The position numbers and the translations under genes were made by a program. The notes below the pieces were generated by a model that worked only from the letters and a program-made list of their open reading frames with translations, was not told the origin of the DNA and made no database searches. From NCBI GenBank assembly GCA_950022295.1, contig OX465595.1, positions 223,227,770 through 223,291,769 on the forward strand: a stretch of DNA of 64,000 bases. The letters run 5' to 3'. Origin of the DNA: Bromus sterilis (lineage: Eukaryota; Streptophyta; Magnoliopsida; Poales; Poaceae). Position 1 is the stretch's first letter; every line of letters starts with the position of its first letter. This document shows, piece by piece, positions 10,856 through 22,933 of the stretch.

Positions 10856-11369
10856 TGTTGAGGAACATTGAAGAAGCCGGTGGCAGTCCTGAAGATGCCA
10901 AGGTGTATTCTTGATGAATCTGGAATCCTGAAGAATCCATTTGTGTTCCGAGGAATCCGTTTGGCATCCTGAGGAATCTCAAGATGAAGAAAAAGTTACA
11001 AGAGTAGTCTTCGTTAGCCTTTCTATTTCTTGACTCTAAGGGACCACCGTACCGTTGGAGGGGTTGAGGAAAATGATTTCCGTAATTCTAAGGAAATTTC
11101 CCATTAGGAAACCCGAAGAAAAACCCTGAGGAATCTCCTACAGTAGAAGTTTAGTTCCTCGGGTTTCTGAGACGTTTTTATGTAGTACACCGAGGAATCT
11201 GTCTACGGTTGAGGATTCAGGAAAACTTTATGTACAATTTTCCTGAAGATTGTGCGAGCGAGTACACTCCGACCATGCCACATGTCGTGTGGAGAGCTGC
11301 TGGAACCTATCCAGCCAACGGTCCGAACTTGAGGGAATTTATGTCCTTTCACAACGGGTTGCTCCATGG

Positions 11370-11379
11370 CTATAAATAG
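11370..11379 (+). promoter_or_regulatory. TATA box of element D 5' LTR
   Basis: CTATAAATAG within CATGGCTATAAATAGCC. The matching stretch is deleted in the 3' LTR (see findings). Confidence 0.65.
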
Positions 11380-11475
11380 CCACCCCCAGACCCATTTGTG
11401 GGTTGGCTGCTCCGAGAGAAAAACTGACTCTTCTTATTTGAGAGCAACCCTTCTCTTAAGAATCTAAAGAACCCA

Positions 11476-11977
11476 TGTGGTGAGGGAATACCCCCACGAC
11501 TCCTCCATGTGAGGGTACCTGGTTCGTGTCAAGACCGGAGGCCCTCTAGAAGTTTTGAGAGGCCCAACATTAGCCTACTTGAGGTACGAATGGTGGAACC
11601 GACTTGGAGTCCAAGACCGACATGGAGTCCAAGACTTGGCGCGCAAGATGGAGTAGATTACAAAACTCTCTGTAAACCCGAGACTGACTCCTTGCGACGC
11701 AGCCTAGTATATAAAGGCTGGGAGGGGGACGTCTAGGGGCATCGAGTAATCACCTCTCAATCTCTGGCCTAAGCAATCTCGCCGGAATGCACTACGGCCA
11801 CCACCTTTCATATAATACAATCGAGCAGGTAGTAGGGGTTTCACCGATCGAGGGCCCTGAACCTGGGTAAATCCTCGTCTCCTATTAGCCGACGAGATCA
11901 CCAACCACGCACTCTCCTTTATATCGATCTAAACCCGGGTACCTAACCATGGGATTTGGCGAGGTCCACCCTCGTCA
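11476..11977 (+). repeat. Foreign LTR-like insert in element D 5' LTR
   Basis: It is absent from the other LTR, where the flanks are continuous (AGAACCAAGTGAGG at about 63978). The insert starts TGTGGTGAGG, ends CTCGTCA and is flanked by ACCCA/ACCA. It has its own TATA box (TATATAAAGG, 11708-11717). The text GAGGGCCCTGAACCTGGGT is typical of LTR 3' halves in Triticeae gypsy elements. It is most likely a small solo LTR. A deletion in the other LTR through the shared ACC is the alternative. Confidence 0.6.
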
Positions 11978-12637
11978 CCAAGTGAGGAAACCACACCAGC
12001 CCTGAGTAATTGAGCATTTCTGAGCAATTCGGTTCAAGTGATCCGAAGCTTTTTACAGTTGAAGACTGCGATCTTCTAGCAGGTGTAGGAGTCATCATTC
12101 TAAGGAATTCAAGATGCAATTGTGAATTCCCGAAGTGAACAGAGTCTGTGAAGGTTTCGGGAGTCTACCTTGAAGACTCACCTGAGTAATTGGACGGATT
12201 CTGAGGACTTTAGTTCAAGTAGAATAAGGTGAAGACTATGTCTTCTAAGTTTAATCTCAGCCTCTCCAACCAGATGAAGAGTAGTCGCAACAACTTGATC
12301 TGCTCTACCAAATCTTCAATTCTACGGTTCTATCTCTTCAACTCTCTTACTTATGTACTTGCATTGAAGAATTCTTTCTGAAGACTCTGTTCTTCTACTT
12401 TCCTCTGTTTTAATTCATCATGAGTTGCTGACACTTGCACATTAATCTGTTGATTTTTATTTCCAATGCAATATGATGATATGTATGCCTGTTTTCGTAC
12501 TTTTGTCATTCTGAGTTTCAAAATTTTCTATGTTTCATCAGTTATGTATTTCCTCAGTCCTGAAGAATCTAAAATTATTTAAGAAATCTTAAAAATCTCC
12601 CATTCACCCCCTCTGGTCGATAACTTGTGCATTCAAT

Positions 12638-12649
12638 TGATATCAGAGT
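12638..12649 (+). other. Primer binding site of element D
   Basis: TGATATCAGAGT lies two bases after the LTR end and matches the initiator tRNA-Met site TGGTATCAGAGC with two changes. Confidence 0.7.
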
Positions 12650-12701
12650 AAGGTACTCTCTTGTTCCGTGTAATTTAGTTTAACCAACTGGAGTTTTAGT
12701 T

Positions 12702-13754
12702 ATGTCTACCTCAGGTACAATTAATGTTGCTTCGAACTACCTGAGCTTCGATGGAACAGACTACCCGTACTGGAAGAACAAAATGTGCATGCATCTTGAA
12801 GCAATTGACAAGGATCTCTAGAATATTGTGGATGAAGGAATTCCTCCTGTCACCTTGATGACCCCTCCTAAAGTTATGAAGAGAAATTGGTAGCTTGATG
12901 CAAAGGCTGGAAGCATCATTGGTGGACGGCTCAACAAAGCTCAGTTCAACCGCATCAGTGGTCTTGACACTGCCAAGAAAATGTGGATGAGACTGTCAAA
13001 AGTCAATGAAGGAGTTTCTACACAACAAGACTCATGCCTTGATACTCTCCGTAGTATCATCAATAGGTTTAAGATATTGGACAATGAACATGTTCAACAA
13101 ACCATTGATAGACTCACTGATATATCAAATGAGCTTCAGGCCCTCGGTGCCACTGACATCACTAATCAGGAAGTTGTGAAGAAGCTGCTAAGATCTCTGG
13201 ATGAGTCATTTGAGATACTGTCACTTATGATTCAAGAACGAGCTGACTTCAAGACCCTTGACCCTGCTAATAATCTTGAATGCCTCAATGCTCATGAACG
13301 GAAGATCTTAGAAAGACGTGATCTGTATGGCTCCACTCACAAGGCTCGCGCACTCGAAGCAAAGGAAGGAAAGATTTCCTATGATGAAGAATCTGAAGTT
13401 GATTTTGATGATCCTGAAGCACTCGATCGTGCATTGGATATCCTCACCAGAAAGTTCCAAAAGTTCACCAAGAAAAATCGCTTTGGAAATTCATCAAGAC
13501 CTTCATTAAGAAGAAACAGAGATGATGATATTGTTGACTCAAGAAATAGAGTTTGTCATAAATGCAAGAAACTTGGACACTATATTGCTGACTGTCCTCA
13601 CTGGGAAAAGGAAGTTAAACTAAAGAAGAAGAAAAAGAACAAAGATGACAGTTTTGATAAAAATCAAAGAAGAAATCCTCATGTTCTTCAACAACCACTG
13701 GATTCAAAAACAACAGATCTCGTGAGGCTCAGGCTTACCTCAGAAAATAAATGA
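12702..13754 (+). pseudogene. Element D gag, N-terminal and zinc-knuckle part
   Basis: The frame starts MSTSGTINVASNYLSFDGTDYPYW, a typical copia gag opening. In-frame TAG codons at 12819-12821 and 12891-12893 break it. From 12981 it is open for 257 codons, covering the gag core (LTDISNELQALG, KLLRSLDESFEILSLMIQ) and the CCHC knuckle CHKCKKLGHYIADC near 13555-13600. A Lys-rich run follows. It ends at TGA 13752-13754, after which the reading continues in another frame. Confidence 0.88.
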
Positions 13755-14464
13755 ATTCCGAGGAATCTATATCAATATTCAACACTGAAGAACCTGCTCG
13801 TTGTATCGCCATCAACAATGTTGAAGAAGACACCTCACCGGTCTTCTGCTTCATGGCAAAGGGCTCCAAGGTATCTTCTCACTCATCCTGTGATGTTGTC
13901 ACTGATGATGAACCTGATGAAAACTATGCCAAACTTGCTGAACTTTCATCTAAGCAACAACGTGCACTTGAGAAAATTTAGAACTCATTAATCAAGAGTG
14001 ATGATTTGTTGGTTGAGGAAAAGGTCTCAAAATTTGACTGATAAATCTAGTACTCTTCAGCAAAAGTTTGATGGTCTGTTCGGCCGGCATGAGACACTCC
14101 TCACCGATCATGAGAAGCTGGCTCATGAGTTCCGAGATAGCAAGAATTCGAAAGGCTGAGGATGTCTCATGATGATCTGAGGAATGAAAATGACTCACTC
14201 CTCGCCCAACAGATCAACATGTCTCAGGAAGGATTTATTCCTCCTTGCTTTAAATCCATAGAATATGAAAATGCAACGACTTCTCCTAGTTCCTCAAGTT
14301 CTTCAGAATCTATGCTATCAACTCTTTCTATGGTATCTAACCCCTCATATGAGGAAACCACAAACATTACTGAAGAAAATGTAAGGTTGAAGAATCTATT
14401 GGAGACACGTATGTTCAAGAGTCTTAAAGGGCATCAAACTCTATGTGATGCCCTCAAGAAATAG
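13751..14464 (+). pseudogene. Element D gag C-terminal extension
   Basis: Continuation of gag in other frames. 13751-13981 encodes CFMAKGSKVSSHSS and DDEPDENYAKLAELS, the style of the long gag tail in SIRE/Maximus-like elements. 14162-14464 encodes a coiled-coil-like Ser-rich segment (DLRNENDSLLAQQINMS, then SSSSSSES). At least two frameshifts and several stops separate the pieces. No enzyme motif is seen. Confidence 0.7.
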
Positions 14465-15162
14465 ATTCTCAACAGAAATCCGAGGAAATAAGTCGTCGGG
14501 TTCACCCGAAACCTTAACGCCGGCGGTTCTTAATGGGAACCAGAACAGTACACAAAAACCACTTGGGTTCTGGCAAAAATGCCTCCTCCTGATCCTTACA
14601 CTTTATCTGGTTATGAAAATGCTTCCTCAAATGTGGTGATTGAGCCATTTGACTCAAACTATAAACTGTTTAAGGATGTGCATGGTGGAATTTTTGCTAG
14701 ATACATCGGTACTAACTATAGGAATGGTTCTCCAGTAAATCAAATTTAGGTTCAGATAGAACTCATCACTAATCTTCCTATGAATGCTGATGCAATTGAC
14801 TTGAGGAAGTCCTTTGAGGACAAATCCTCCAGGGGTCATGATTCTGAACATGTCTCGTCTAATCATTTAATTCACAGGAAAGTTGAGAATAAAAATGCTT
14901 ATTCATTTGTGTATCCTGATGTTAGTGATTATCGTCCCATTAGAAACTCTCACAGCAGGCATTCCTTATATGATTAAAGACCACCCAATTCGTAAGTGGG
15001 TGGTAAATAAGAACTAACTTCTTTCGCAGGAACGCATCCAGAGGCAACAATAACCACTTGCAGATTTAATCTCCAAGACGAACAATATGAGACATTTGAA
15101 GAAATAATTTTTTACTGACCCTGAGGAAACATAATTTCTTCAAACTCAGATGGGCTGATGGG
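14465..15162 (+). other. Decayed gag-to-protease linker of element D
   Basis: No intact ORF. Short in-frame patches remain, such as PPPDPYTLSGYENASS and DVSDYRPIRNSHSRHSLYD, in shifting frames with stops. They are consistent with the linker ahead of protease in this class. Confidence 0.5.
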
Positions 15163-15609
15163 TTGTTGTGTGAGATACTAATTCTTCTGCAGGAAAAATT
15201 ATTTTGCAAGACTGAATGGGTTATGGATAGTGGATGTACCAATCAGATGACTGGTGATCGAAGCCTACTCATGGAATCGTCTCTAAGCCCCTCAACGAAT
15301 AAAACCATCACTTTCGCTGATAAAGGTAAAAGTAAGGTATTGGGTCTCGGCAGAGTTGCTATCTCAAGACACCAACATATTGACAAAGTCATGCTTGTTT
15401 AATCCCTTGGTTACAACTTGATGTCTGTATCTATGTTATGTGATCTTTACCTCATTGTGGTCTTCGGAAAATATGGATGCGTCGTTCAAATGGTTAGTGA
15501 TAACTCCACTGTCTTCTGGGGAGTTAGAAAAGGTGACATGTATATTGTAGATTTCTCTGAAGTTCCTCAGGTTGCTACATGCCTGCTTGCAAGAGCTACT
15601 CACTTCTAG
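15163..15609 (+). pseudogene. Element D aspartic protease
   Basis: The active-site motif WVMDSGCTNQMTG lies at about 15220-15255 with the catalytic D-S-G intact. It is followed by ITFADKGKSKVLGLGRV, as in copia proteases. A TAA after DKVMLV (15400-15402) interrupts the frame, and the remainder (GYNLMSVSMLCDLY, GDMYIVDF) continues to 15609. It cleaves the Gag-Pol polyprotein in active relatives. This copy is broken. Confidence 0.85.
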
Positions 15610-16030
15610 CTATGGCATCAAAGACTCGGTCATGCCGGAAAGAGGAATCTGCAAACACTGGTGCGGAAGAAACATGTCCTCAGAATCGAGGTAATCATTC
15701 TCCAAGGACCGACTCTGTGGTGCATGTGAAGATGGAAAAATCACCAAGGCCAAGAACCCTGCGAAGACCATCATGATGACTCGTCCTCTGGAGTTGCTTC
15801 ATATGGATCTCTTCGGCCCTCCAAAATACTCAAGTTTTGGATGAAGTTTGTATGGTCTTGTCATTGTTGATGATTTCTCACGATACACCTGGGTGCATTT
15901 TCTTATCTATAAGTCAGATACTCAAGCTGTCTTCAAGCGCTTCGCCCAGCGTGTCATGAACAACTACGAACTGAAGATCAAGCACATCCGAAGAAACTCA
16001 CATCCCACCTGCTCTCGAAGAACATCCTGA
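15610..16030 (+). pseudogene. Element D integrase, truncated
   Basis: The zinc-binding N-terminal region is scrambled by frameshifts. The core is visible as TRPLELLHMDLFGP (first catalytic Asp) and GLVIVDDFSRYTWVHFL. After MNNYELKIKHIRR the sequence jumps to an Asp-rich segment (about 16010-16130) that belongs between integrase and RT. The second Asp and the Glu of the catalytic triad are therefore deleted. Several hundred bases are missing compared with intact copia integrases. Confidence 0.85.
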
Positions 16031-16890
16031 TCCAATGATTCTGATGACACAAATGATCCTGATGCTCCTGATGCTGGAGCAAATGATTCTGAGGAAAGTG
16101 ATCATGATGAATCTCCTCAGGATCATCGACCACGACTTCCTCGAGTAGACCACAAAGTCCAAATTGACATAATCCTTGCTGACGTCAACATACCAGGTCC
16201 ACTTACTCGCGCCAAAGCTAATCGAATAGCTAAATTTTGTGGGCACTTTGATTTTGTATCTATTTCAGAGCCCACTAAACTTGCTGAGGCATTCCATGAA
16301 GCTGAGTGGATTCAGGCCGGGTGAAACTTTTGCACCTATTTCTAGACTTGAATCCATTCACATAATGCTTTCTTTTGCTAACCATCATAATATCAAGTTA
16401 TATCAAATGGATGTGAAAAGTTCCTTCCTCAATGGTAATATCGAGGAAGAAGTATATGTTGCTCAAAGCTGAAGAAAGCACTATATGGACTGAAGCAAGC
16501 CCCTCGGGCTTGGTATGATACCTTGAGAGACCTCCTCATCAGCAAGGTCTTCAGATCCGGTTCCCTCGATCCCACTCTTTTCACCAATCATTATGATGAT
16601 GCACTATTCATTTGTCAAATCTGTGTCGATGATATCATATTTGGATGCACTAACAAGAAATATAGTGAAGAATTTTCCTTCTTGATGAGTGAGAAATATC
16701 AGAGGTCTATGATGGGTGAATGAAAGTTCTTCTTAGGACTTCAAATTCGTCAACAACGCAATGGCACCTTCATATCTGAAGAGAAGTACTTGAAGGAGTG
16801 CCTGAAGAAATTCAGGATGCAAGACTAGAAAGGTATCAAGACCCCGATGCCAACCAACGGATAACTAGGTCCTGATGAAACTAGTAAAGA
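16031..16890 (+). pseudogene. Element D reverse transcriptase, internally deleted
   Basis: Readable pieces are EAFHEAEWIQA joined directly to GETFAPISRLESI (an internal loss of about 60-80 residues). These are followed by LYQMDVKSSFLNG, LKKALYGLKQAPRAWYD and the catalytic ICVDDIIFGC. Stops occur at the ends of the first and third pieces (near 16470 and 16721). Copia order (integrase before RT) is clear. Confidence 0.88.
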
Positions 16891-17404
16891 CTACGATCAA
16901 AAGTTATATCGCTCCATGATTGGTTCTTTGCTATATCTATGTGCATTTAGGCCTGATATAATGATGAGCGTTTGCATGTGTGCCCGATTCCAAGCGGCAC
17001 CAAAGGAATCGCATCACCAAACGGTGAAACGAATTCTTCGATATTTGGCTCACACCCCTACGCTAGGCTTATGGTATCCAAAAGGCACTCAGCTGGATCT
17101 AGTGGGTTACTCAGATTCAGATTATTCTGGAGTCCGAGTGTCCCAGAAGTCTACCTCAGGAACATGTCACTTCCTTGGACGCTCACTGGTGTGCTGGTCA
17201 TCGAAGAAGCAGAAATGTGTGTCACTCTCCACTGCTGAAGAATAATACATAGCAACTGGTGCAAGTGCTGAAAGAACACATCATCATCAGCCACGTGAAT
17301 ACTGAAGATCAATTCGCAGATATCTTCACTAAGCCTTTGGATGAAAAATGATTTAGCGCCCTGAGGTGTGAGCTAAATATCTTAGATTCCTCAAACGTCT
17401 AGTG
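16891..17404 (+). pseudogene. Element D RNase H and end of pol
   Basis: YRSMIGSLLYLCAFRPDI leads into RNase H (LVGYSDSDYSG, then CWSSKKQKCVSLSTAEE). A further deletion joins this to HVNTEDQFADIFTKPLDEK, the conserved pol end. The distal acidic residue and about 40-50 residues are missing. The pol end is LNILDSSNV before TAG at about 17402. Confidence 0.85.
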
Positions 17405-17771
17405 AATGGACACACATCCTAACGCTTAAGAACTATTGATGATCCTGATGTACGACACATGATGCGTCGTACTCCTCAAAACATGAGGAACTACCTAGCT
17501 AAGTGTGAAGAAATTAACGTGGAATCGACCTTCGGTCCATACGATAATTGTGTGGTACCTAAGTCTCATATTCCCTATAAGGCGGGCAGCGCCACCGCCC
17601 AAATTCCTTAGTGTCGGAAATTCTTCAGTTGCCTCATGATTTTCGAGTTTATCAGAAATTGATTACACTGTATTTTTATTGAAATTCTTCAAAATATTTG
17701 TCAAATAATTGATACCTACTTTTGTCCTCAACAACATTGATCTATAGCTTCATTCTTCAGGACTTGATTCT
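17405..17771 (+). other. Pol-to-extra-ORF spacer of element D, first part
   Basis: Non-coding, 367 bp, AT-rich, without repeats or motifs that I recognise. It is interrupted at 17771 by the solo LTR and resumes at 19441. Confidence 0.6.
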
Positions 17772-19435
17772 TGATACGTCCCAAACGTATCTATAATTTC
17801 TACTTGCTCCATGCATGTTTTGGGTGATATTGCTATGCTTTTGATGCTCTTTCATATACTTTTGATCATATTTGGACTAACTTATTAACTCAGTGCACCC
17901 CAGTGCCAGTTCCTAATTTCTGTTGTCTTTTATTTCAGGTTTTTCCTATTACATAAAGTGCCAGAAAAATTCCGGGAAAAAATATATAAAAAATCAGCGA
18001 CCCGAAAGCTTACAAACTCCCAAAGGGGGCCCAGGGGACCCCACCATGAGTCTAGGTGGCCAGGGGGCGCGGCCTAGGGTGGGGCTGCGCCGGGAGGCCG
18101 CCTGCACTCCCTGGTGCCCCCTTGGCTGCCCCCTTCGCCAATATTTACCTCTCGTCCCGAAACCCCTGAGGACAGAGCCCTTTTTCGTGATCTCGCCTTT
18201 GTTTCTCCGCCGCCGTGCTTCCAAGATCGGGAGCACCAGAAGACCTTTTCCCGGCACCCTGCCGGAGGGAGGATTGACCCCCGGGAGCTTCTCCACCACC
18301 ATGGATGCTTACCGGATGAGCCGTGAGTAGTCCACCTTGGACCATGGGTCCATGATCAGTAGCTATGTGATGTCTTCTCGCCACCTTTGCTCTTCATTGA
18401 TTAGACCTTGTGAGCTGCCCTACATGATCAAGGCACGTATTTAATTCTGTCTGCTGTTGCTATGTTGAGTTTGCTGGGATTTAATGGATTATGAGATTAT
18501 GTGAAGATTGTGATGAGTAATATATTTGTTTCTTCTCCTTTTATATTTATGTTCTTGAGTAATTCTTGCATGCTCTCCGTTGCTGTTTATTGCTTTGGCC
18601 AAGTAGTAGGTAGTGACTCCAAGAGGGAGCGTTATGCATGATTGTGGGTCCATGCCCCCTGATTACTAGCTTGAGTGACAGAAACATGAGTCTAGGGGAT
18701 GTGATGTTACCAAAAGGGGAAAAACAACGGTGCTTGTAACCGCGGTTGCAAGGATTGTTTACTTTACGCAAAGTTCTTATAATGCAGTTGTCTGTTTCTT
18801 TGGGTTTACACTTTGGGTGGGGCTCGCAACTTAATACCAGCGATATGTTTTGGATAGATATTTCAAGGTGGATGATTAGTGAGTAGATGTAGGTGGATTT
18901 CGGTCTACTTGTCTTGGCGTACTGCCCATGCTTTTGAGCCTCTTCCTTTCTTTTGTAGCATAGTTAGCATCGCAGTGCGTTTTTAATCCTGTCAATTGCC
19001 CAGCTGTAATTTTTCACCTCGCATAGTTTTTTATCGTCTTTTGGGAAAGAGACATCACTAGTGAACTTCATGGGACCTCGGTCCATATTTCCACCACTGT
19101 TTACACCCTCAATTTACTTCCTGTTTTACTTTCTAGTTGCAGTTATCACTATCATTATCTCTTGCATTTGACCCTTTGTAAACGACAAGGCCGGAGGGAT
19201 TGACAACCCCTCTGTACTCGTTGGGAGCAAAGTTATTTGTATCTGTGTGCAAGTCCAGGCAAAGCAAGTGATTATCGTAAACGACACATCACTTGCCGAA
19301 TCACCTACTTGTCATCGTTGGAGTCCTACTGGATACATAAACACTATCGTCTACGTTAGGGGAAATTTGTTGCCGTGCTACATCTCAACCTTCCACTTGG
19401 GGTAGACAACAGTGAGCACTACTTCAGTGCCATCA
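17772..19435 (+). mobile_element. Solo gypsy LTR (1664 bp) with ATTCT target duplication
   Basis: It starts TGATACGTCCC and ends GTGCCATCA. ATTCT flanks it at 17767-17771 and 19436-19440. No second LTR or internal region is present, so it formed by LTR-LTR recombination after insertion into D. The same family contributes the remnants at 9931-10735. A GC-rich stretch at about 18010-18300 gives spurious open frames. Because TGATACGTC-type LTRs belong with Athila/Tat-like gypsy elements, I place it there with moderate confidence. Confidence 0.9.
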
Positions 19436-19440
19436 ATTCT

Positions 19441-19798
19441 TCAACTAGGTGATTGTGATCAGACCCTTTTCCTGTATTCTCACTCATCTAGCATGTCCAT
19501 CTATCGTATGTGTTCTCCTTGAAGATTCTAAGTTTGCTCGAGTGAGTCATCATCCACTGAGGTCATTCCTCATATTTTAACAATAAATATTATATTTTTT
19601 GGATTATACGAACATATATGCTCAAACCCTAACAGATTGCCACGTCGCACTGAGATACGAGCCAACCAGGGGCAATTTCATCCAGAAAAATCGCGTCTCC
19701 TCATTTTTACATCGCCTATAAATACCGACCCCCGTGGTCATTTTACCCTCAAATCCTCTCCTTTCTCGCGCCGCCGCTCTCAAACTCCTCAAAGCCTA
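19441..19798 (+). promoter_or_regulatory. Candidate internal promoter for the extra ORF of element D
   Basis: A plant-like core promoter lies between pol and the extra ORF: CTATAAATA at 19716-19724, then a C/T-rich stretch (CCTCTCCTTTCTCGCGCCG). The ATG is at 19799-19801, about 75 nt after the TATA box, which fits a leader of about 50 nt. GCCACGTCGC (ACGT core) lies at about 19639. The surrounding composition resembles the D LTR promoter (GCCACATGTCG ... CTATAAATAGCC), so it could be a duplicated LTR promoter. Function is inferred. Confidence 0.45.
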
Positions 19799-22472
19799 AT
19801 GCCGCCGTCGCCGAAGTTCATCATCGTCGGAGAAGAAATCCGCGTGCCTCAGAATCTGAAGCACTTCTGTCGATCTATTCCCTGGGTGTGCCATATAGTC
19901 TCAATTTTTGTTCACTTGCCTCAATACTGTTGTTACTCCTCAACATATTATTCCTCAGCGGTATCGCTTCCTCTGTGAGACTCCTATTCCTCATAAACTA
20001 AATTTCTTGAAAACTACTCTCAGAAAACATATGACCGTACCCACTTCCCTCGCATCATAATTCTGTCACAGGTACATGTCTGCTGAGGAATCCAATGGTT
20101 CTAACACTCTCACTTAATTTGTTGCTCAGCTCAAACTCATGATTCCTCAGTCTCCTTAGCTGAAGTAAATGGCTAGCAACACTCGTTTTCGCACTGGTAC
20201 TTCTCGTGACCTGCCTCAGGAACTGTATGATAAGTTGAAGACTCCAACTCGCCCTGAATCTAGAAATGAGAGGAAATTGAGGTTATAGAAAATCACTTGT
20301 GCTTGGGCCAAACGTTGGTCAGCATATGAATGTTTGAAAGTTTGCCGTTAATCCTCCACTGAATACTTTGGGTCAAAGTCCGCCCACTCCCTGCTGAAGG
20401 CGTCATTCCTGATCCCACTAGTCTCAAGACACATGATGAATTTCCTGAAGATTATCAGCGATACCTCAAGCACATTACTTCAATGGCTAATGCACATGCT
20501 CGTTGGTTGGCTGAATCTTTGGTGAATCATCAACAACCTACTGCCAAGCGTGAGAAAATGAAGCTTGGCATCAAGAAATCCAAGACCATTGCAAGTTCCT
20601 CTACAATTGTGCCTCAAGTTCCTGATTCCTCATGCCAACGGACAACTGGAACTCCACCTTCCCCGAGAACTCGCACTGATGAATATGGCAACGCGCACAA
20701 TACTTCAACCAACGTGTGCGGTCCATCGATGAAAACCAAGACCACCTTTCATCGTGGGACTAGGCCCTCCCCGAAGAAAATTTCTATGTGTGGTTCGATT
20801 CTAGCTGTCCATTTACCAGATGATGATGATGAATTTGATGAGGAAGCTGGATTCGTTGAAACTGAAGAAAAACAATTTGAGTATCTGCGTACTTCTTCTA
20901 GATGCAAGGCTAAAGCAACCGGATCTGTGGTTCCTCTGTTACTCGATCCTAAGAAGATACTTTAATTTATTTATATCAGGATGGTGGCTCCCAATACCCC
21001 CACTTGATGATCTTGATATTCTAAAGGACATCAAGTGGACGCTTAAACAATTTCTCATCAATGAGCTCCATCATCAGGATCTCAAAAAGAACCTGGACCG
21101 TCAACTAAGATGGTCCATCGTGACTTCAACAAACGGAGTGTCGTTGATGTCACTCCTGAGGTATTCATCAAGTATTAGCATGATGTTGAATGACTCACTG
21201 GTGAATTCAATAACAAATGTGTATACAACGGAAAAGCTAAAGAGTCCCTCACCGGACATGTTGAGCACATGGTCAAGAGAAAAAACAAACGTGGCTCAGT
21301 GCCTCCGTCTGCCTCAGTGCACCCAATTGGTCAACCTGATACTTCAACCCCTCTACCATTGTCTTCCTCCCTCTCTCAGAAAAGGAAGCCTAAAGCAACC
21401 CCTACAAGAGTAACCAAAAAAGGCTAAACCTGCTGCTGCATCCACTGATCAACCGATTGATTCCCCTCCACTTGCTTCACCTCCCCCGAGAAGACCAGAC
21501 ACAACACCCTCTAATACTGAAGCATCCACTCCCCCCTACTAATCCTGAGCGCAACATTGTTGTTTTCACTCCTCCATCGAAGACTGTTGCCTCAGCTGCT
21601 TCCACACAAATAATTCAAATTCCTCTGTAGCCTCATCCTCAGAACTTACTAATGCCATGGATGAAGATGTCGATATTGGCGACATGTCTACGCCTTGGAT
21701 TGTGTAAGAGGATTATAAAAGAGAGAATCCAGACTCTCCATCCCACACCGTGTTCTCTATTGAGCCCCATTCTCAGACAGCCACTGAGGTTCTACCTGAT
21801 AGTGAAGTTGCATACTCCGACGATCCAGTTCATGGAGAAAGTGGTAACCCTGATGCTGATGCTGAGGTAGAACATAGCACAAATGTTGATCCTCAACATC
21901 CTGAAGCCTCCAAGAAAAGCTCAGTTGACAAGCAGGCTACTTCACCTCATGCCCCTGATGCCTCTCTGAAACCTGGTCCTGGTACAACATCGGAAGCTAA
22001 CGAAAATCCTCAAGATTCACCTTTCCCTCAGTCTTCACCAATTAAGCAAGTCACTGCTGATCGTTCCTTGGATTTTCCTCTGTGTCCGAAGCAAAAGATT
22101 CCTTTTTACCGCAACATTCCTAATGATGATCGACCAAAGTTCAATGTTGATGACTTCTACGCCAGCATGAGCTATTTTCAAGATGGGATTCTGAACCCCT
22201 ATCAAACTGCTCCACCTCACAGCATGCTGCGATTTTTTACTCGCACACAGAATTATTATTATGCCTCAGTGCTCTTCAAACAAAACAAGTTGTTCCCTCA
22301 TAAGCACATTCCTCACATGGACATGTAACACATTCCTTGCTTCAATAATGTTCTTCAAGATCTTCATCATGCCAAGATGCTTCAATTCTGTTCTGAATGT
22401 ACTGATTGGAATGAAGAACTGGTGCTTCAATTTTATGCCACATTATATGCCTCAGTAGATCCCAAGAATGTA
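19799..22472 (+). pseudogene. Element D extra 3' ORF, first part (interrupted by element C)
   Basis: It begins MPPSPKFIIVGEEIRVPQNL. Readable segments then switch frames: EDYQRYLKHITSMANAHARW (from about 20435), a Lys-rich segment, an acidic stretch DDDDEFDEEAGF, then NIPNDDRPKFNVDDFYASMS to LVLQFYATLYASVDPKN just before element C. No catalytic motif, signal peptide or convincing membrane segment is visible. An envelope role, sometimes proposed for the 3' ORF of SIRE-like elements, is therefore not supported here. Stops and frameshifts make it non-functional. The continuation is at 62108. Confidence 0.65.
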
Positions 22473-22923
22473 TGTAATAGCCCAAATTTCAAAAAAATTA
22501 AAAAATTTGTTTTCGGTATGAATTGTTTGAGGTGTTTGCATCCCCGATTTATCGATCGGCGATTATTTTCCCCCTCTTATCTCGTACCGGACGGAGACTG
22601 ACCCTTGCCACCCTGACACTCGATCTTTGCGACACTGGGTTTCACCCCATCACCGTCGCGAAACCCGCACGAGACCAGCCGCAGCCAACGGAACGAAAAA
22701 AACCCGTTTAATAAATAAACGGGGTATTTTTTATAGCGCGCCGGGAAGTGTTCTCGGAACGGTTCCAACGCAAGGTGAACGCCACCGGCTCGACGCGCTG
22801 ATCGCGCAGTTCGAAGTTTTACCCGAATCGAAGGTCCTGCGGACCCCCGGCGGTCAGAAACGTGAGCACCGCGCGCGAGAGAGAAAAACCGGGGATGTTT
22901 TTGCAAAATGCCAGCCACCTGGG

Positions 22924-22933
22924 CTATATAAAG
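22924..22933 (+). promoter_or_regulatory. TATA box of element C LTR 1
   Basis: CTATATAAAG, identical in LTR 2 (27234-27243) and in the related solo LTR E (minus, 53567-53558). It is followed about 30 bp later by a pyrimidine-rich region. Confidence 0.7.

Larger units (their letters stand above)
10856..12635 (+). repeat. Element D 5' LTR
   Basis: It begins TGTTGAGGAAC and ends GTGCATTCA just before the PBS. Its text is rich in repeated GAGGAATCC and CTGAAGAATC. It has a TATA box at 11370-11379 and a foreign about 500-bp LTR-like insert at 11476-11977. The left end is uncertain, because the copy at the other end is preceded by a PPT about 165 bp earlier than this start would predict. The first about 150 bp may therefore be lost here. 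Confidence 0.75.

Noticed and set aside
10856..10870. Firm start of the D 5' LTR at TGTTGAGG
   Set aside because: The PPT of D lies 165 bp before the corresponding point in the other LTR, so this boundary may be a truncation, not a true LTR terminus. It is reported with reduced confidence.
17923..18384. Overlapping frames of up to 135 codons in the solo gypsy LTR
   Set aside because: They lie in the GC-rich LTR island, have no recognisable domain and sit in a clear solo LTR with a target duplication.
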